Notes: a model not told the origin generated them from the letters alone. 64,000 bases of DNA from Alteromonas marina (GCF_000808575.1 NZ_JWLW01000004.1:62001-126000); one strand, 5' to 3'. Positions 27,641-36,850 are shown, numbered from the stretch's first letter. Numbers and translations: made by a program.

Positions 27641-28795
27641 ATGGCCGATTTATCGCAGCACTTGAAACAGTTAGATAAGCTGCGTGAAGGTATCGACGAG
27701 CTGGATACCCAGCTTGTCGAATTACTCGCAAAACGCAATAAGATTACCACCCAAGTTGGTCAAATAAAGGCAGAAGCTGGCATGCCCGTATATGTGCCAG
27801 AGCGTGAAAAAGCGCTGATCGCTTCTCGCCGTGCTCAGGCTGAAGCGCTTGGGGTCTCTCCAGAACTCACCGAAGACTTGTTACGTCGTGTAATGCGAGA
27901 GTCTTATCATACGCAAAACAACAACTACCGCTGTGTAAAACCAGATGTCGACAACGTAGTTGTCATTGGTGGAGCAGGAGCGCTTGGCCGTGTGTTTGTG
28001 AGCTTGTTCGAACGAAGTAATTACAAGGTTTCGGTCGTGGAAAAAGACGACTGGGAAAATGGCAGAGCAACATCATTACTAAGTTGTGCTTCGCTGGTTG
28101 TTGTTGCAGTACCTATTAATCTAACAGAAGCCGTGATTAGCAAGCTAACTATGCTGCCAAAAGACTGTGTGCTCGCAGATATAACCAGTATTAAAGCTAA
28201 GCCACTTGAAGCAATGCTAGCTGTACATAGTGGCCCTGTCGTTGGATTACACCCCATGTTTGGTCCTGACGCACCAGGCATGATTAAGCAGGTAGTGGTA
28301 GTGTGCGACGGTCGTGACAGCGACAAGTACAGTTGGCTGATTGAACAAATGCGAATATGGGGAGCCACAATTCACGACTCCAGCGCGCAAGAACACGACC
28401 AAGCCATGGCATACATTCAGGTTATGCGCCACTTCAACACCTTTGTGTACGGACAACATTTAAAAGGTGAAGACCCTAATCTTGAATCTCTCACCATGTT
28501 TAGCTCTCCAATATATCGTTTAGAGCTGGCAATGGTGGGCAGATTATTCGCTCAGTCACCTCAATTGTATGCCGATATTATCTTCAATAACCCTGATAAC
28601 TTTGCACTTCTGCGCCGCTTTTATGAACGCTTCGGGATTGCACTATCATTACTTGAAAATGGCGATAAAAAAGGGTTTGTAGAACAGTTTATTAAAGTAG
28701 GCGCGTGGTTCGGAGACTATGCGAAGAAGTGCTTAGTAGACAGCAAACAGATGTTGCTAAAGGCGGATGACGGTCAGCTTTTAAGAGATAAGTAG
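27641..28795 (+). CDS. tyrA: bifunctional chorismate mutase / prephenate dehydrogenase (T-protein)
   Basis: 384 residues. An AroQ chorismate mutase domain lies at about 1-95 ([22 protein letters not shown], in part). It is followed by a NAD-binding prephenate dehydrogenase domain with [21 protein letters not shown] near 105, [17 protein letters not shown] and [12 protein letters not shown]. It converts chorismate to prephenate and then to 4-hydroxyphenylpyruvate on the way to tyrosine. The start ATG follows AAGGATAAGAC. Same operon as aroF; convergent with pheA. Confidence 0.96.
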   Translation: MADLSQHLKQLDKLREGIDELDTQLVELLAKRNKITTQVGQIKAEAGMPVYVPEREKALIASRRAQAEALGVSPELTEDLLRRVMRESYHTQNNNYRCVKPDVDNVVVIGGAGALGRVFVSLFERSNYKVSVVEKDDWENGRATSLLSCASLVVVAVPINLTEAVISKLTMLPKDCVLADITSIKAKPLEAMLAVHSGPVVGLHPMFGPDAPGMIKQVVVVCDGRDSDKYSWLIEQMRIWGATIHDSSAQEHDQAMAYIQVMRHFNTFVYGQHLKGEDPNLESLTMFSSPIYRLELAMVGRLFAQSPQLYADIIFNNPDNFALLRRFYERFGIALSLLENGDKKGFVEQFIKVGAWFGDYAKKCLVDSKQMLLKADDGQLLRDK

Positions 28796-28819
28796 TGTTC
28801 ACTAGAATGGGTTAAGAGC

Positions 28820-28846
28820 AAGAAGCGAGCTAAAAGCTCGCTTCTT
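28820..28846. terminator. bidirectional terminator between tyrA and pheA
   Basis: AAGAAGCGAGC (28820-28830) / GCTCGCTTCTT (28836-28846), 11-bp perfect stem, five-base loop, between two convergent genes. Symmetric A/T flanks suit use from both sides. Confidence 0.8.
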
Positions 28847-28851
28847 ACATG

Positions 28852-30033
28852 TTAGTCAGCTAGCGCACTCGCGGCAGCCACTTTGGTTGGGCTAATTTCT
28901 TCACTCGGATAGCATCCTAGTACCTTGATATAGCGCGTAATGCCTCGTAATGCATCTAACGCATTCTGTACAGGGCCATCTTCTACATTGCCTTCCACAT
29001 CAATATAGAACATTTCTTCCCAAGGGTTGCCTGGAATAGGGCGGGATTCAAGCTTGGTCATATTGATGCTGTTCTCTCGAAGCACCAATAAGGCCTCTAC
29101 AAGTGCGCCTGGCTTTTGGATGGTAGACATAACGAGGGTTGTTTTAGCTGGTACTTGCAAAGGGACAACCACAGGATTGCGAGCAACAACAATAAAGCGG
29201 CTATGGTTTTCTTTTTGATTCGCCAAGTTACTCTTTATTGCCATCAGTCCATAAAGGTTGCCGCCTGCTTCACTTCCAATAGCCGCTACGTCGTCGCGCT
29301 GAAGCTCACTAACGGTCAACATGGCAGAACTTGTGCTGTCCATAGTCTTTACTTCAACGTTGCCTAGCTCGGCTAAGAAATGGCTACATTGAGTGAACAC
29401 TTGAGGGTGTGCATAAAGTGTTTTAATTTTATCGATGCTGGTATTAGTCCCCACTAACAAAGTATGGCGGATAGGGTGGGTAAGCTCACCAATAATGCTT
29501 AGCTGTGTGTGCTGAAGTTGGTCGTACACTTCATTGATACTGCCAGAGGTTGTGTTTTCAATGGGCAGCACCGCGTAATCGGCTTCTGTACTCTCAACTT
29601 TGTGAATAATTTCAGCAAAGCTTTGGCAGCCAATTTCCAACAACTCTCCAGGTCTACGTGAAAAATACTTCTGTGTCGCAAGGTATGAGTAAGAGCCCTT
29701 GTCGCCTAGGAATGCTACTCGGTTTAACGGTAGCGTGCTGCCAGGGTTAGCACGTTCAGCAAGCATTGCCTGCTGGTTTAAAACTGAATCTTCAATAATA
29801 ACGTGAAAAATTTGTGTTACGTAATGAGGATCTAAACCAATGCTCTGGCCTTCTTTTATTAAGCGCACTAATAGCTGTTCTTCACGCTTTTGATCTCTTA
29901 CAGGAATGTGGTGCTTTATTTTTGTCTCGGCCACTTCGTTAGTTAACTTTCTGCGTTCTGAGAGTAGTGTAAGTAATTCACTGTCAAGAGCGGTAATGCG
30001 CTCTCTAACAGTATCTAATGCATTGTCTGACAT
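28852..30033 (-). CDS. pheA: bifunctional chorismate mutase / prephenate dehydratase (P-protein)
   Basis: 393 residues in three parts: an AroQ mutase domain at about 1-95 (RITALDSELLTLLSERRKL), prephenate dehydratase at about 105-285 (VAFLGDKGSYSYLAT, PIENTTSGSINEVYD, AAIGSEAGGNLYGL), and an ACT regulatory domain at about 300-380 with KPGALVEALLVL and the ESRP motif that binds phenylalanine. It makes phenylpyruvate for phenylalanine and should be feedback-inhibited by phenylalanine. An attenuator and leader peptide precede it on the same strand. Confidence 0.97.
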   Translation of the reverse strand: MSDNALDTVRERITALDSELLTLLSERRKLTNEVAETKIKHHIPVRDQKREEQLLVRLIKEGQSIGLDPHYVTQIFHVIIEDSVLNQQAMLAERANPGSTLPLNRVAFLGDKGSYSYLATQKYFSRRPGELLEIGCQSFAEIIHKVESTEADYAVLPIENTTSGSINEVYDQLQHTQLSIIGELTHPIRHTLLVGTNTSIDKIKTLYAHPQVFTQCSHFLAELGNVEVKTMDSTSSAMLTVSELQRDDVAAIGSEAGGNLYGLMAIKSNLANQKENHSRFIVVARNPVVVPLQVPAKTTLVMSTIQKPGALVEALLVLRENSINMTKLESRPIPGNPWEEMFYIDVEGNVEDGPVQNALDALRGITRYIKVLGCYPSEEISPTKVAAASALAD

Positions 30034-30069
30034 ATCATTCCCGTGCGTATCTTATAAATAAATGTTGCT

Positions 30070-30120
30070 AAAAAAAAACCTCCCAAGTGGGAGGTTTTTA
30101 TGCATGTAGCTGCGCCTCCC
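30070..30120 (-). promoter_or_regulatory. pheA transcription attenuator (terminator/antiterminator)
   Basis: Reading the minus strand, three short complementary segments follow each other: GGGAGG (30120-30115, overlapping the leader stop codon), CCTCCC (30094-30089) and GGGAGG (30084-30079). The second and third form an intrinsic terminator with A/T-extended stem and nine U (30078-30070). Pairing of the first with the second would instead make an antiterminator. A ribosome that reaches the leader stop would cover the first segment and favour termination; one stalled earlier at Phe codons would free it. It lies 37 bases before the pheA start codon. Confidence 0.85.
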
Positions 30121-30179
30121 TAGTAAAAGGATGTAAACGCAAAAATGAAAAATACTACGTGCTTTATTATCTGTTTCAT
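30120..30179 (-). CDS. pheL: pheA leader peptide
   Basis: A 19-residue open frame, MKQIIKHVVFFIFAFTSFY, with five Phe and a terminal Tyr clustered in its second half. It lies on the pheA strand, with its stop codon overlapping the first segment of the attenuator. This is the layout of E. coli PheL, which senses charged tRNA-Phe through ribosome stalling. AGG lies five bases before ATG as a weak ribosome site. A promoter TTGACA (30215-30210) with a 17-base spacer and TACATT (30192-30187) would start transcription at or near the ATG itself, so either the peptide is translated from a nearly leaderless RNA or a promoter further upstream is used. Confidence 0.85.
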   Translation of the reverse strand: MKQIIKHVVFFIFAFTSFY

Positions 30180-30209
30180 GAACCTGAATGTATGTCGAAC
30201 CCCTATGTG

Positions 30210-30227
30210 TGTCAACCCATTTTTACA
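30210..30227 (-). promoter_or_regulatory. TyrR-like operator upstream of pheL-pheA
   Basis: On the minus strand TGTAAA-N6-TTGACA matches the TyrR consensus at 11 of 12 positions. Its right half is also the -35 hexamer of the predicted pheA promoter, so binding would block RNA polymerase. Confidence 0.55.
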
Positions 30228-30342
30228 AAATGTATAGTTGTTTTTGATATGAGGGGCTTGAAAAAGAACTAAAAATGAGTTTGTTACACATCGCGCAGTT
30301 TCACGATATGTAGCATTCGTTTAAAAATGCATGCTATGAAGG

Positions 30343-31143
30343 CTAATTACCTAAAAGCGCTGACAGCATTTGGCGTACTTCATTTGGCTCAAAAGGCTTA
30401 TCGCACAAGGCATTTACACCGGTTTGCTGAATGTTGGCCATATGGGCACTGTCTGCCGATTCAGATGTCACCATAATAATAGGAATATGCGTGGTTTCTG
30501 GATTAAAGCGAATGAATTCAGACAGCTCTCGACCGTCCATTTCAGGCATATTGTAGTCGGTAACCACTAGGTCGAAAGCTTGGTCTTTTATTAAAGTAAG
30601 CGCAGCTGCGCCATTTTCAGCTTCTTGGATTCGCTGCAGTCCCATTCCTTCAAGTACTCGTCTAATATGATTCCGCGCAAGTTTACTGTCATCGACAAGC
30701 AGCACACGAACGTCGTGCACATCAAACAATTCTAGTTCTAACTCATCGTGGTTGATAAGGTCGAGACTCGCATTTAAGGCACGTGATAAATGAAGAGGCT
30801 CAAAGGGTTTAGGAAGAATTGCTGCGACACCCGCCTGTTTGAATTCTTCCAATTTACTTAGTCGATTTTCACTGGAGACGAGCATAAATGGAATACTCTT
30901 AAATGCGTCGTCTTCTTTTATAAACTTGAGAAGCTCTAGTGCAGTTCCGTCCTCATAATACATAGCACTAACTATTAAGTCGGCGCCATGGGCTTTAACC
31001 GCTGAACGAGCTTCGGAAAGGGTACTGACTGGGTCAATTTCCTTAACGTTTTCTTTTAACAGCAACGTAGTGATAATTTTTCGTTGTGTGTCAGATGGTT
31101 CAACCAAAATAATATGTAAATCAGAAATTGACAGCTTTTCCAT
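30343..31143 (-). CDS. double-receiver response regulator, first receiver degenerate
   Basis: 266 residues made of two CheY-like receiver domains and no output domain. The first (about 1-125) keeps the fold and a late Lys (LPKPFEP) but lacks the phospho-acceptor Asp: the equivalent segment reads DLIVSAMYYEDG. The second (about 143-265) is canonical, with LLVDDSKLARNHI, acceptor Asp in LVVTDYNMPEMDG near 195, the Thr/Ser switch VTSE and Lys in CDKPFEP. Such proteins usually act by protein contact, in chemotaxis or phosphorelay. It lies alone between pheA and yciH; partner unknown. Confidence 0.88.
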   Translation of the reverse strand: MEKLSISDLHIILVEPSDTQRKIITTLLLKENVKEIDPVSTLSEARSAVKAHGADLIVSAMYYEDGTALELLKFIKEDDAFKSIPFMLVSSENRLSKLEEFKQAGVAAILPKPFEPLHLSRALNASLDLINHDELELELFDVHDVRVLLVDDSKLARNHIRRVLEGMGLQRIQEAENGAAALTLIKDQAFDLVVTDYNMPEMDGRELSEFIRFNPETTHIPIIMVTSESADSAHMANIQQTGVNALCDKPFEPNEVRQMLSALLGN

Positions 31144-31204
31144 TTCAGACTCTTTTTGTTATATGTTTATGAAAAAGTGAGAGCGTGCTTGTGGTCTTCA
31201 ATCA

Positions 31205-31537
31205 CTAACCACCCGCAAGCTTAACTTTGTACCCTTTGTCAGTTAGCAGTGAGCGCAGTTTTTCTCTGTCATCAGTTTGTACTTCAATGACGCCATCTTT
31301 TACCGCTCCGCCGCAACCGCATTTCTTTTTTAATTCTGAGCCAAGTTTCTTTAGTTCGTCAGAAGGAAGATCTAGCCCTTTAATTAACGACACACCTTTT
31401 CCTTTGCGACCTTTCGTTTCTCTGTGAATACGAACTACGCCGTCTGAAGAAACTGAACGTTGCTCTGGTTTTTGCTCAGGCTTTATTTTGCCGCTCTCTG
31501 TACTGTAGACCAAAAGAGCGTCTTGCCAATCTTGCAT
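31205..31537 (-). CDS. yciH: SUI1/eIF1-family protein YciH
   Basis: 110 residues with the SUI1 core GRKGKGVSLIKGLDLPSDELKKLGSELKKKCGCGGAVKDGVIEVQ (quoted only as landmarks GRKGKG and KCGCGGAVKDG). It is an eIF1-like fold that in E. coli affects start-codon discrimination and translation under stress. The N-terminus carries the usual LVYSTE segment. It is divergent from the STAS gene, sharing a 170-base regulatory gap. Confidence 0.93.
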   Translation of the reverse strand: MQDWQDALLVYSTESGKIKPEQKPEQRSVSSDGVVRIHRETKGRKGKGVSLIKGLDLPSDELKKLGSELKKKCGCGGAVKDGVIEVQTDDREKLRSLLTDKGYKVKLAGG

Positions 31538-31707
31538 AGATACCTCAATAAAATCCGTAAAACCATCCTTTTTATGCTTGTCAAAACTTAATCATACGAA
31601 AGTTTAAGCACTTCTTGATGGCGATGTAAAAAAGTTCAACTAAGATAAGGATAGCAAAGTTAAAAGCATGTATTGAAGCATTTCTGCTGACATTTTAAGG
31701 AAAGCAT

Positions 31708-32013
31708 ATGGAAATAACGTCAAGCTACCAGAATCAAGGGAAAGTATTGGTAATCGATGTAGGAACAAAATTTGATTTCAGTAAAGTCGAAGATTTTAGA
31801 AACGCATACAGCGAACTGAATGACGGCGTAACTCATATCGCTGTTGACTTGTCTCGTACAGAGTATATGGATAGCTCAGCACTAGGCATGCTATTGAACA
31901 TGCAGAAAACATTGGCAGGCAAAGAACTCTCCTACAGTATCGAGAACGCCAGACCTCAGGTGGCAAAAATTCTCAAAATATCCAGGTTCGATAAAAAGTT
32001 CGAAATTAAGTAG
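31708..32013 (+). CDS. STAS-domain anti-sigma factor antagonist (CrsA/HsbA-like)
   Basis: 101 residues, a single STAS domain. The phosphorylatable serine lies in the motif EYMDSSALGMLLNM near residues 53-56, as in SpoIIAA/RsbV. The next gene, 20 bases downstream, encodes a receiver-PP2C-kinase protein. The pair therefore fits a partner-switching module such as CrsA/CrsR of Shewanella or HsbA/HsbR of Pseudomonas, where phosphorylation state decides which partner (anti-sigma, FlgM or cyclase) is bound. The sigma factor targeted here is not visible. Confidence 0.85.
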   Translation: MEITSSYQNQGKVLVIDVGTKFDFSKVEDFRNAYSELNDGVTHIAVDLSRTEYMDSSALGMLLNMQKTLAGKELSYSIENARPQVAKILKISRFDKKFEIK

Positions 32014-32033
32014 CCTGAATAGGACTTCTTCTG

Positions 32034-33713
32034 TTGAAAATCCTCATTGTTGATGACGAGGCTATCAACCGTACTCTCTTGACTAACATGCTCTATAACG
32101 CTGGCTATACAGAATGCGTTGAAGCAGTAGATGGTATAGAGGCGATTGAAACATTTATTGAAGAGCAGCCAGATTTGGTTTTGCTCGATGTTGTTATGCC
32201 TGGGCTGTCTGGTTTTGATGTTGCACCAAAAATCCGTCAACTTGCTAAAGGCCCTTATCTTCCTATTCTGTTTATCACTGCCCTAGAGGACAAAGACAGC
32301 TTAGTGCGCTGTTTAGAAGTAGGGGGAAACGATTTTGCTACAAAACCTTTTGACCGTCATATCTTAATTGCGAAAATTAGGGCGCACTTAAAAATACGTG
32401 CGTTAAGTGAACACGTTGAACAACAGAACAAGAGCCTGCGACTTTTTAATCAAAGGGTGGCACGGGAACACGCCATTGTTGAGCATATCTTCAGTCATGC
32501 CATAGTTAATCGCCCGGAAGTGCAGACGCATTTCGATTGTTTTCTTCAACCAGCCGAAACCTTTAACGGTGATTTATTCTTGTGCGAAGCAAGCCCTAGT
32601 GGGGGCATTTATTTCATTGTGGGGGACTTTACTGGACACGGTCTTGCTTCGGCTATTGGCGCCCTGCCTGTAACACGTGTATTTCAAGAGCTAAGTCAAC
32701 AAGGTGTATCGGTATCTGAAATTGTTAGTGAATTAAACCAGATCCTCATTAAGTTCTTGCCCAGTGATATGTTTATGGCTGCCGTAGTTGGTGAGATTAA
32801 TGCGGCGGGAAACCGCATAAATTTGTGGCAGGGCGGGATGCCTGCAGTGATTATTCCTGCGACATCAAACATGGCGCCACGTAAAGTATGTTCTCGTCAC
32901 ATGGCCCTAGGGGTATTAGAAGAACATGAGCTTAACACCGATATTGACACGGTTAATTTAGGACACAATGAGCAGTTAATCATTTGCAGTGACGGGCTTA
33001 TCGAAATCTCAAATGATGATGGTGATATGTTGCTGGAAGAAGGACTAGCAGAGATAGTAAAAAATCAAATGATAGAAGAAGGCGTTGTCGACGCTAAATC
33101 ATTATTTGAGCGTGCTAAGGCGCACTGTGCAACGTCTACATTTCAAGATGATGTAACCTTAGTGGTATTCACCTCAAAACCAATAAATATGCACCTGAGA
33201 AACCAAGTCGCGTCCGCTTTTCCGTCAGTACATGAGGTAACTCTGGATGCCGAGCACCTAAAGCAGCCTGATATTCTGCCACGTGTACTACAGCTGGCAG
33301 GACAGTGTGAAGAGATGCAAGGTATCCGTTCGATTATATTCACAGTGTTATCAGAGCTTTTTAATAATGCACTTGAGCACGGTATTTTAAAGCTTGACTC
33401 GAAACTTAAACAAGACAGCGCTGGATTTCACCAATACTATGAAAATAGGGAGGCATCTCTACAAGCTCTAAGCCGCGGTCGAATCATCGTTAGAGTAGAA
33501 TCTTTACCTAATAGGGGAAAAGTGCTCGTTTCGGTAGAAGATAGTGGGAATGGATTCCAGTGGGAAAACAAAGCGTATTTAGCGGGAGCGCATTTTTCTA
33601 ATGATGAATGCTTTGGTCGAGGCCTTCCTTTAATTCAGACTCTATGTGAGCGAGTCTGGTTTGAGAAGAATGGCAGTAAAGCTATTTGCCTACTTAGTAC
33701 TCGTCAGCAGTAA
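32034..33713 (+). CDS. partner-switching regulator: receiver, PP2C phosphatase, HATPase kinase (CrsR/HsbR-like)
   Basis: 559 residues. Receiver domain at about 1-120 (ILIVDDEAINR, acceptor Asp in LVLLDVVMPGLSG, late Lys ATKPFD), short coiled linker, SpoIIE-type PP2C at about 165-380 (FNGDLFL, GDFTGHGLASAIG, ICSDGLIEIS, FQDDVTLVV), and a GHKL kinase domain at about 410-555 (ELFNNALEHG, VEDSGNGF). It can both dephosphorylate and phosphorylate its STAS partner, switching with receiver phosphorylation. The start is TTG 32034: AGGA is nine bases upstream and the next ATG would delete the receiver's acidic cluster. Co-transcribed with the STAS gene. Confidence 0.9.
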   Translation: MKILIVDDEAINRTLLTNMLYNAGYTECVEAVDGIEAIETFIEEQPDLVLLDVVMPGLSGFDVAPKIRQLAKGPYLPILFITALEDKDSLVRCLEVGGNDFATKPFDRHILIAKIRAHLKIRALSEHVEQQNKSLRLFNQRVAREHAIVEHIFSHAIVNRPEVQTHFDCFLQPAETFNGDLFLCEASPSGGIYFIVGDFTGHGLASAIGALPVTRVFQELSQQGVSVSEIVSELNQILIKFLPSDMFMAAVVGEINAAGNRINLWQGGMPAVIIPATSNMAPRKVCSRHMALGVLEEHELNTDIDTVNLGHNEQLIICSDGLIEISNDDGDMLLEEGLAEIVKNQMIEEGVVDAKSLFERAKAHCATSTFQDDVTLVVFTSKPINMHLRNQVASAFPSVHEVTLDAEHLKQPDILPRVLQLAGQCEEMQGIRSIIFTVLSELFNNALEHGILKLDSKLKQDSAGFHQYYENREASLQALSRGRIIVRVESLPNRGKVLVSVEDSGNGFQWENKAYLAGAHFSNDECFGRGLPLIQTLCERVWFEKNGSKAICLLSTRQQ

Positions 33714-33873
33714 AGAAACTAGCTTTGTGTGAAAAGAGCGCGGCCACCTAAGCTAAACCATCCACATTTTTAAACAACTAATCGAAATCCTCTTTTCCTT
33801 AGTAATAAATATTCAAATACTCAATTATCCTAATCGAACAGCTGCGCTGTTAAAGCCACTAACCAGAGGCATC

Positions 33874-34317
33874 ATGCTGAAATCTTTTTTGAAACTATTT
33901 GAAGAGTCACACAACAAAGCAAAACCTGCATACACGATTGAACTTGCCACAGCTGCCTTACTTAGCGAGTTAGTCAATGCTGACAATCAGGTAACTCAAA
34001 CTGAAAAGGACGAATATAAAAAACAGCTAAAGCGCCTTGTTAATGTTGATGATGAGGCAATAGCATTGCTATTAGAACGAGGACAGGAAACGGCTGATGA
34101 TGCGGTTGACCTTGTGCATTTTACTCAGGTGCTCAATAAACATTATTCTGCAGACGAAAAAGTTAGCGTAATCAAAAGTCTTTGGGCGATAGCCTATGCC
34201 GATGAATCCTTAGCGCCACTAGAAGAGAGCACCATAAGACAAATAGCTGACTTGTTGTATGTGCCTCATAGCCAATTCATTAAGACTAAGCTTGAGATTG
34301 CAGAAGGTTCTAAATAA
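33874..34317 (+). CDS. TerB-like helical protein (second copy type)
   Basis: 147 residues. It shows the two half-repeats of TerB-like proteins: LLSELVNADNQVTQTEKDEYKKQL (in part) near 30 and SLWAIAYADESLAPLEESTIRQIADLL near 108, each with an acidic D-(x)-xLxxxE loop suited to metal binding. No signal peptide. It lies between the partner-switching pair and a GGDEF-EAL gene, with 160-base gaps on either side, so it is probably its own unit. Function unknown; tellurite resistance is not implied. Confidence 0.75.
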   Translation: MLKSFLKLFEESHNKAKPAYTIELATAALLSELVNADNQVTQTEKDEYKKQLKRLVNVDDEAIALLLERGQETADDAVDLVHFTQVLNKHYSADEKVSVIKSLWAIAYADESLAPLEESTIRQIADLLYVPHSQFIKTKLEIAEGSK

Positions 34318-34479
34318 TCCACTTCCAGAACAGTGCTGGCTACTTAAACAAAAATACGTTGTTAATTTCAAAGCACGTGACTTACTATTACGCCCAGAAT
34401 AATAAATAAGTGGTAGTGTTTGGATAAATATTCCTTGCCTATTCCGCTATAAGAAAAGTTGTAAAGCAAGGACACATGA

Positions 34480-36549
34480 GTGTTTAGAACGTTAAAAATT
34501 CCGATTGGGCTCACTATTGCCTTATCTATGTCTGTTTTGATCATCGCAGTTGCCTTGGTCAATAGGCTAGACCATCACGAATCTGTTGTTACCGTCGTGA
34601 AAAATAATACCGCTGCCTTGAGTAACTCTCTCGCACTACAATTGTCAGTGATGATGGAAAGAAACCCCGGTAACAATGCATTGTTTTCTTCACTTTTTCA
34701 GCCAATCAAAGAGCACGAGCATCTTTTATCCGCGTTCCTTTACGATAATCATTTTAATGTGATTTCGGCTGTTCAGCCAGAGAGAGTGCTCGAGATAAGT
34801 AATGCATCCCTACCCACATCACCTCAAAATGTTCCTTTTGGCATCTCACAATACGAAGGAGTTATCGTAGATCACCAAATTGTAGGAAGTAGCCTCTATC
34901 CGATGGGTCACATTGTCATTTATATTGACATCAACAATTTACAGTCTGCGAATAGTGCCCGACATATTTTGGAACAAGCCCCCGTCATACTCGCACTTTG
35001 GTTATTGTGTGCCGGGGTGTGTATTTCCATTCTATATCGCTTAATTTCACCGCTTGCCTCATTAGGCCGATTTACTCAGGAAGTCTTCGAAACCAAAGAT
35101 TATGCGCTGAGAAGCTCAATTCACTCATCTAATGAAATAGGTAGAATAGCTTGCAACATTAACAGCTTACTAGACGCGATCGAAGTTGAGCTTCTGGTTA
35201 ACTTTGAACAAAAGCAAACCTTGGTCGACCAGCAAGAAACCATGTCTCGCCTTGCTAATTTTGATAGCCTAACAGGCTTACCCAATCGGCAATTTGTTCT
35301 TGATAACCTTAGGTTGGAATTAGCAAGAGCGAAAAGAAATGATGAAGATTTGTTGCTTTTATTTTTTGACCTTGATGGATTTAAAGGAATAAATGATTCT
35401 TTAGGGCATGAGACAGGCGATTTAATTTTAATAGAAGTCGCTGATAGAGTGCAGTGTCTACTTAGAGACGGTGACTTGTTTGCTCGTTTAGGTGGCGATG
35501 AATTCTTAGTACTCCCTGATCGAGATGCAACGACCGACCAGGCAAAGCGTCTCGCAATGAGATTAATTACAGCATTTGATGAACCCTTTGAGCTTAGAGG
35601 ACTTTCTTTAACTGTTGGCTTGAGCGTAGGCGTGGCTACTGCTTCTGATGCGGGTTACGATTTAAGTGAACTCATGAGTAATGCCGACTTGGCCATGTAT
35701 CGCTCGAAGGCGAGAGGAAGGGGAAGTTATACGCTATTTACGCCAGACATGGTGGAATCTCACAAACGTAAACTTCATTTGGCTAACGGCATAGAGCAAG
35801 GGATAGCGAATGATGAATTTGTTGTTTATTACCAAGTAAAAGTCAACAACGACGGAAATGTTATTGGCGTTGAGGCATTAATACGTTGGCAACATCCTGA
35901 ATTCGGCCTCGTTATGCCAAACGAATTTATTCCTATAGCAGAACAAGGTGGAAAGATTACCGCGATTACTCGATGGGTAATAAATCGAGTGTGTATAGAT
36001 ATGCCCGAACTCAGGCGTTGGGCTGTGGGCGCTTTTAGAGCTTCAATTAATCTATCTGGCCACGACCTGAGAAGTAATCAACTCTTCGACTATATCTACA
36101 ATACCTTTACGCTTTACGATGTAAACCCCGAAAACATTGAATTTGAAGTGACTGAAAGCGCATACCTTGAAAACTTTACGCTTTCCAACAAGTTTTTCAG
36201 ACGTATTGGTAATATGGGATGTGCGATTGCCCTCGACGATTTTGGGACGGGATATTCCTCCTTGAGTTATCTTACTCAAATCAATATTGATACGCTTAAA
36301 GTCGATAGGCAGTTTGTGTCGGAAATTCAATCATCGGAACGCAGTCGCTTAGTAACAGGCGCTATAATTGATTTGGCAAAACGACTATCCCTTTCTGTGT
36401 GTGCTGAGGGAATAGAAAATCTTGAGCAGTGGCAGTATCTCAAAGAGCACGGTTGCGACAATGTTCAGGGTTTCATGTTCAGCAAGCCAGTTCCAATCGA
36501 TGCGCTCGTTACTTCACCCAGCCACTATAAGGCTGAAGAATTCATCTGA
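34480..36549 (+). CDS. membrane GGDEF-EAL cyclic-di-GMP enzyme
   Basis: 689 residues. Membrane helix at about 8-28, periplasmic sensor of about 140 residues, second helix at about 170-190, HAMP linker, GGDEF domain (LARLGGDEFLVLPD with GGDEF at 338-342) and EAL domain (EALIRW at 465, later DDFGTGYSSLSYL and CAEGIE). Both active-site motifs are intact, so it may make or degrade c-di-GMP. Translation starts at GTG 34480 with CAAGGA upstream. No cognate gene is adjacent; the ligand of the periplasmic domain is unknown. Confidence 0.92.
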   Translation: MFRTLKIPIGLTIALSMSVLIIAVALVNRLDHHESVVTVVKNNTAALSNSLALQLSVMMERNPGNNALFSSLFQPIKEHEHLLSAFLYDNHFNVISAVQPERVLEISNASLPTSPQNVPFGISQYEGVIVDHQIVGSSLYPMGHIVIYIDINNLQSANSARHILEQAPVILALWLLCAGVCISILYRLISPLASLGRFTQEVFETKDYALRSSIHSSNEIGRIACNINSLLDAIEVELLVNFEQKQTLVDQQETMSRLANFDSLTGLPNRQFVLDNLRLELARAKRNDEDLLLLFFDLDGFKGINDSLGHETGDLILIEVADRVQCLLRDGDLFARLGGDEFLVLPDRDATTDQAKRLAMRLITAFDEPFELRGLSLTVGLSVGVATASDAGYDLSELMSNADLAMYRSKARGRGSYTLFTPDMVESHKRKLHLANGIEQGIANDEFVVYYQVKVNNDGNVIGVEALIRWQHPEFGLVMPNEFIPIAEQGGKITAITRWVINRVCIDMPELRRWAVGAFRASINLSGHDLRSNQLFDYIYNTFTLYDVNPENIEFEVTESAYLENFTLSNKFFRRIGNMGCAIALDDFGTGYSSLSYLTQINIDTLKVDRQFVSEIQSSERSRLVTGAIIDLAKRLSLSVCAEGIENLEQWQYLKEHGCDNVQGFMFSKPVPIDALVTSPSHYKAEEFI

Positions 36550-36850
36550 TGCTAAAATAGGCATGTCGGTATTGTTGCCGACATGCACTCACTACCAGTG
36601 TTTCTTTATTGCAACACCTGCCCATAGATTACCCATGTTAAATCATTGTTATTTTCTCAACCTTCTGTTTTTTATAGTTATATTTATTGTGGTCTGAAAA
36701 TCGCATAGTAAGTTTAAATGCATTAATGATGTGGTTGATTGAAGACTAATGGTAATATCCCTATGCCTTAATCATTCATTATTGGCAGAAGCCATAGGAT
36801 AGAAACTGGCGAATTGAGAAGGATTTTAACAAGCGTTTAGCGGAGGATTC
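36550..36850. other. intergenic region with a 9-bp hairpin
   Basis: A perfect hairpin GCATGTCGG (36561-36569) / CCGACATGC (36578-36586), without a clear T-run, follows the GGDEF-EAL gene and may end its mRNA. The remainder is AT-rich. I looked for a GlmY-like small RNA or sigma-54 site here because E. coli carries glmY before glrK; I saw no convincing -24/-12 element. Confidence 0.5.

Noticed and set aside
36550..36850. GlmY-like small RNA upstream of glrK
   Set aside because: No sigma-54 -24/-12 promoter and no suitable terminator-bounded unit were seen; only one hairpin without a T-run.
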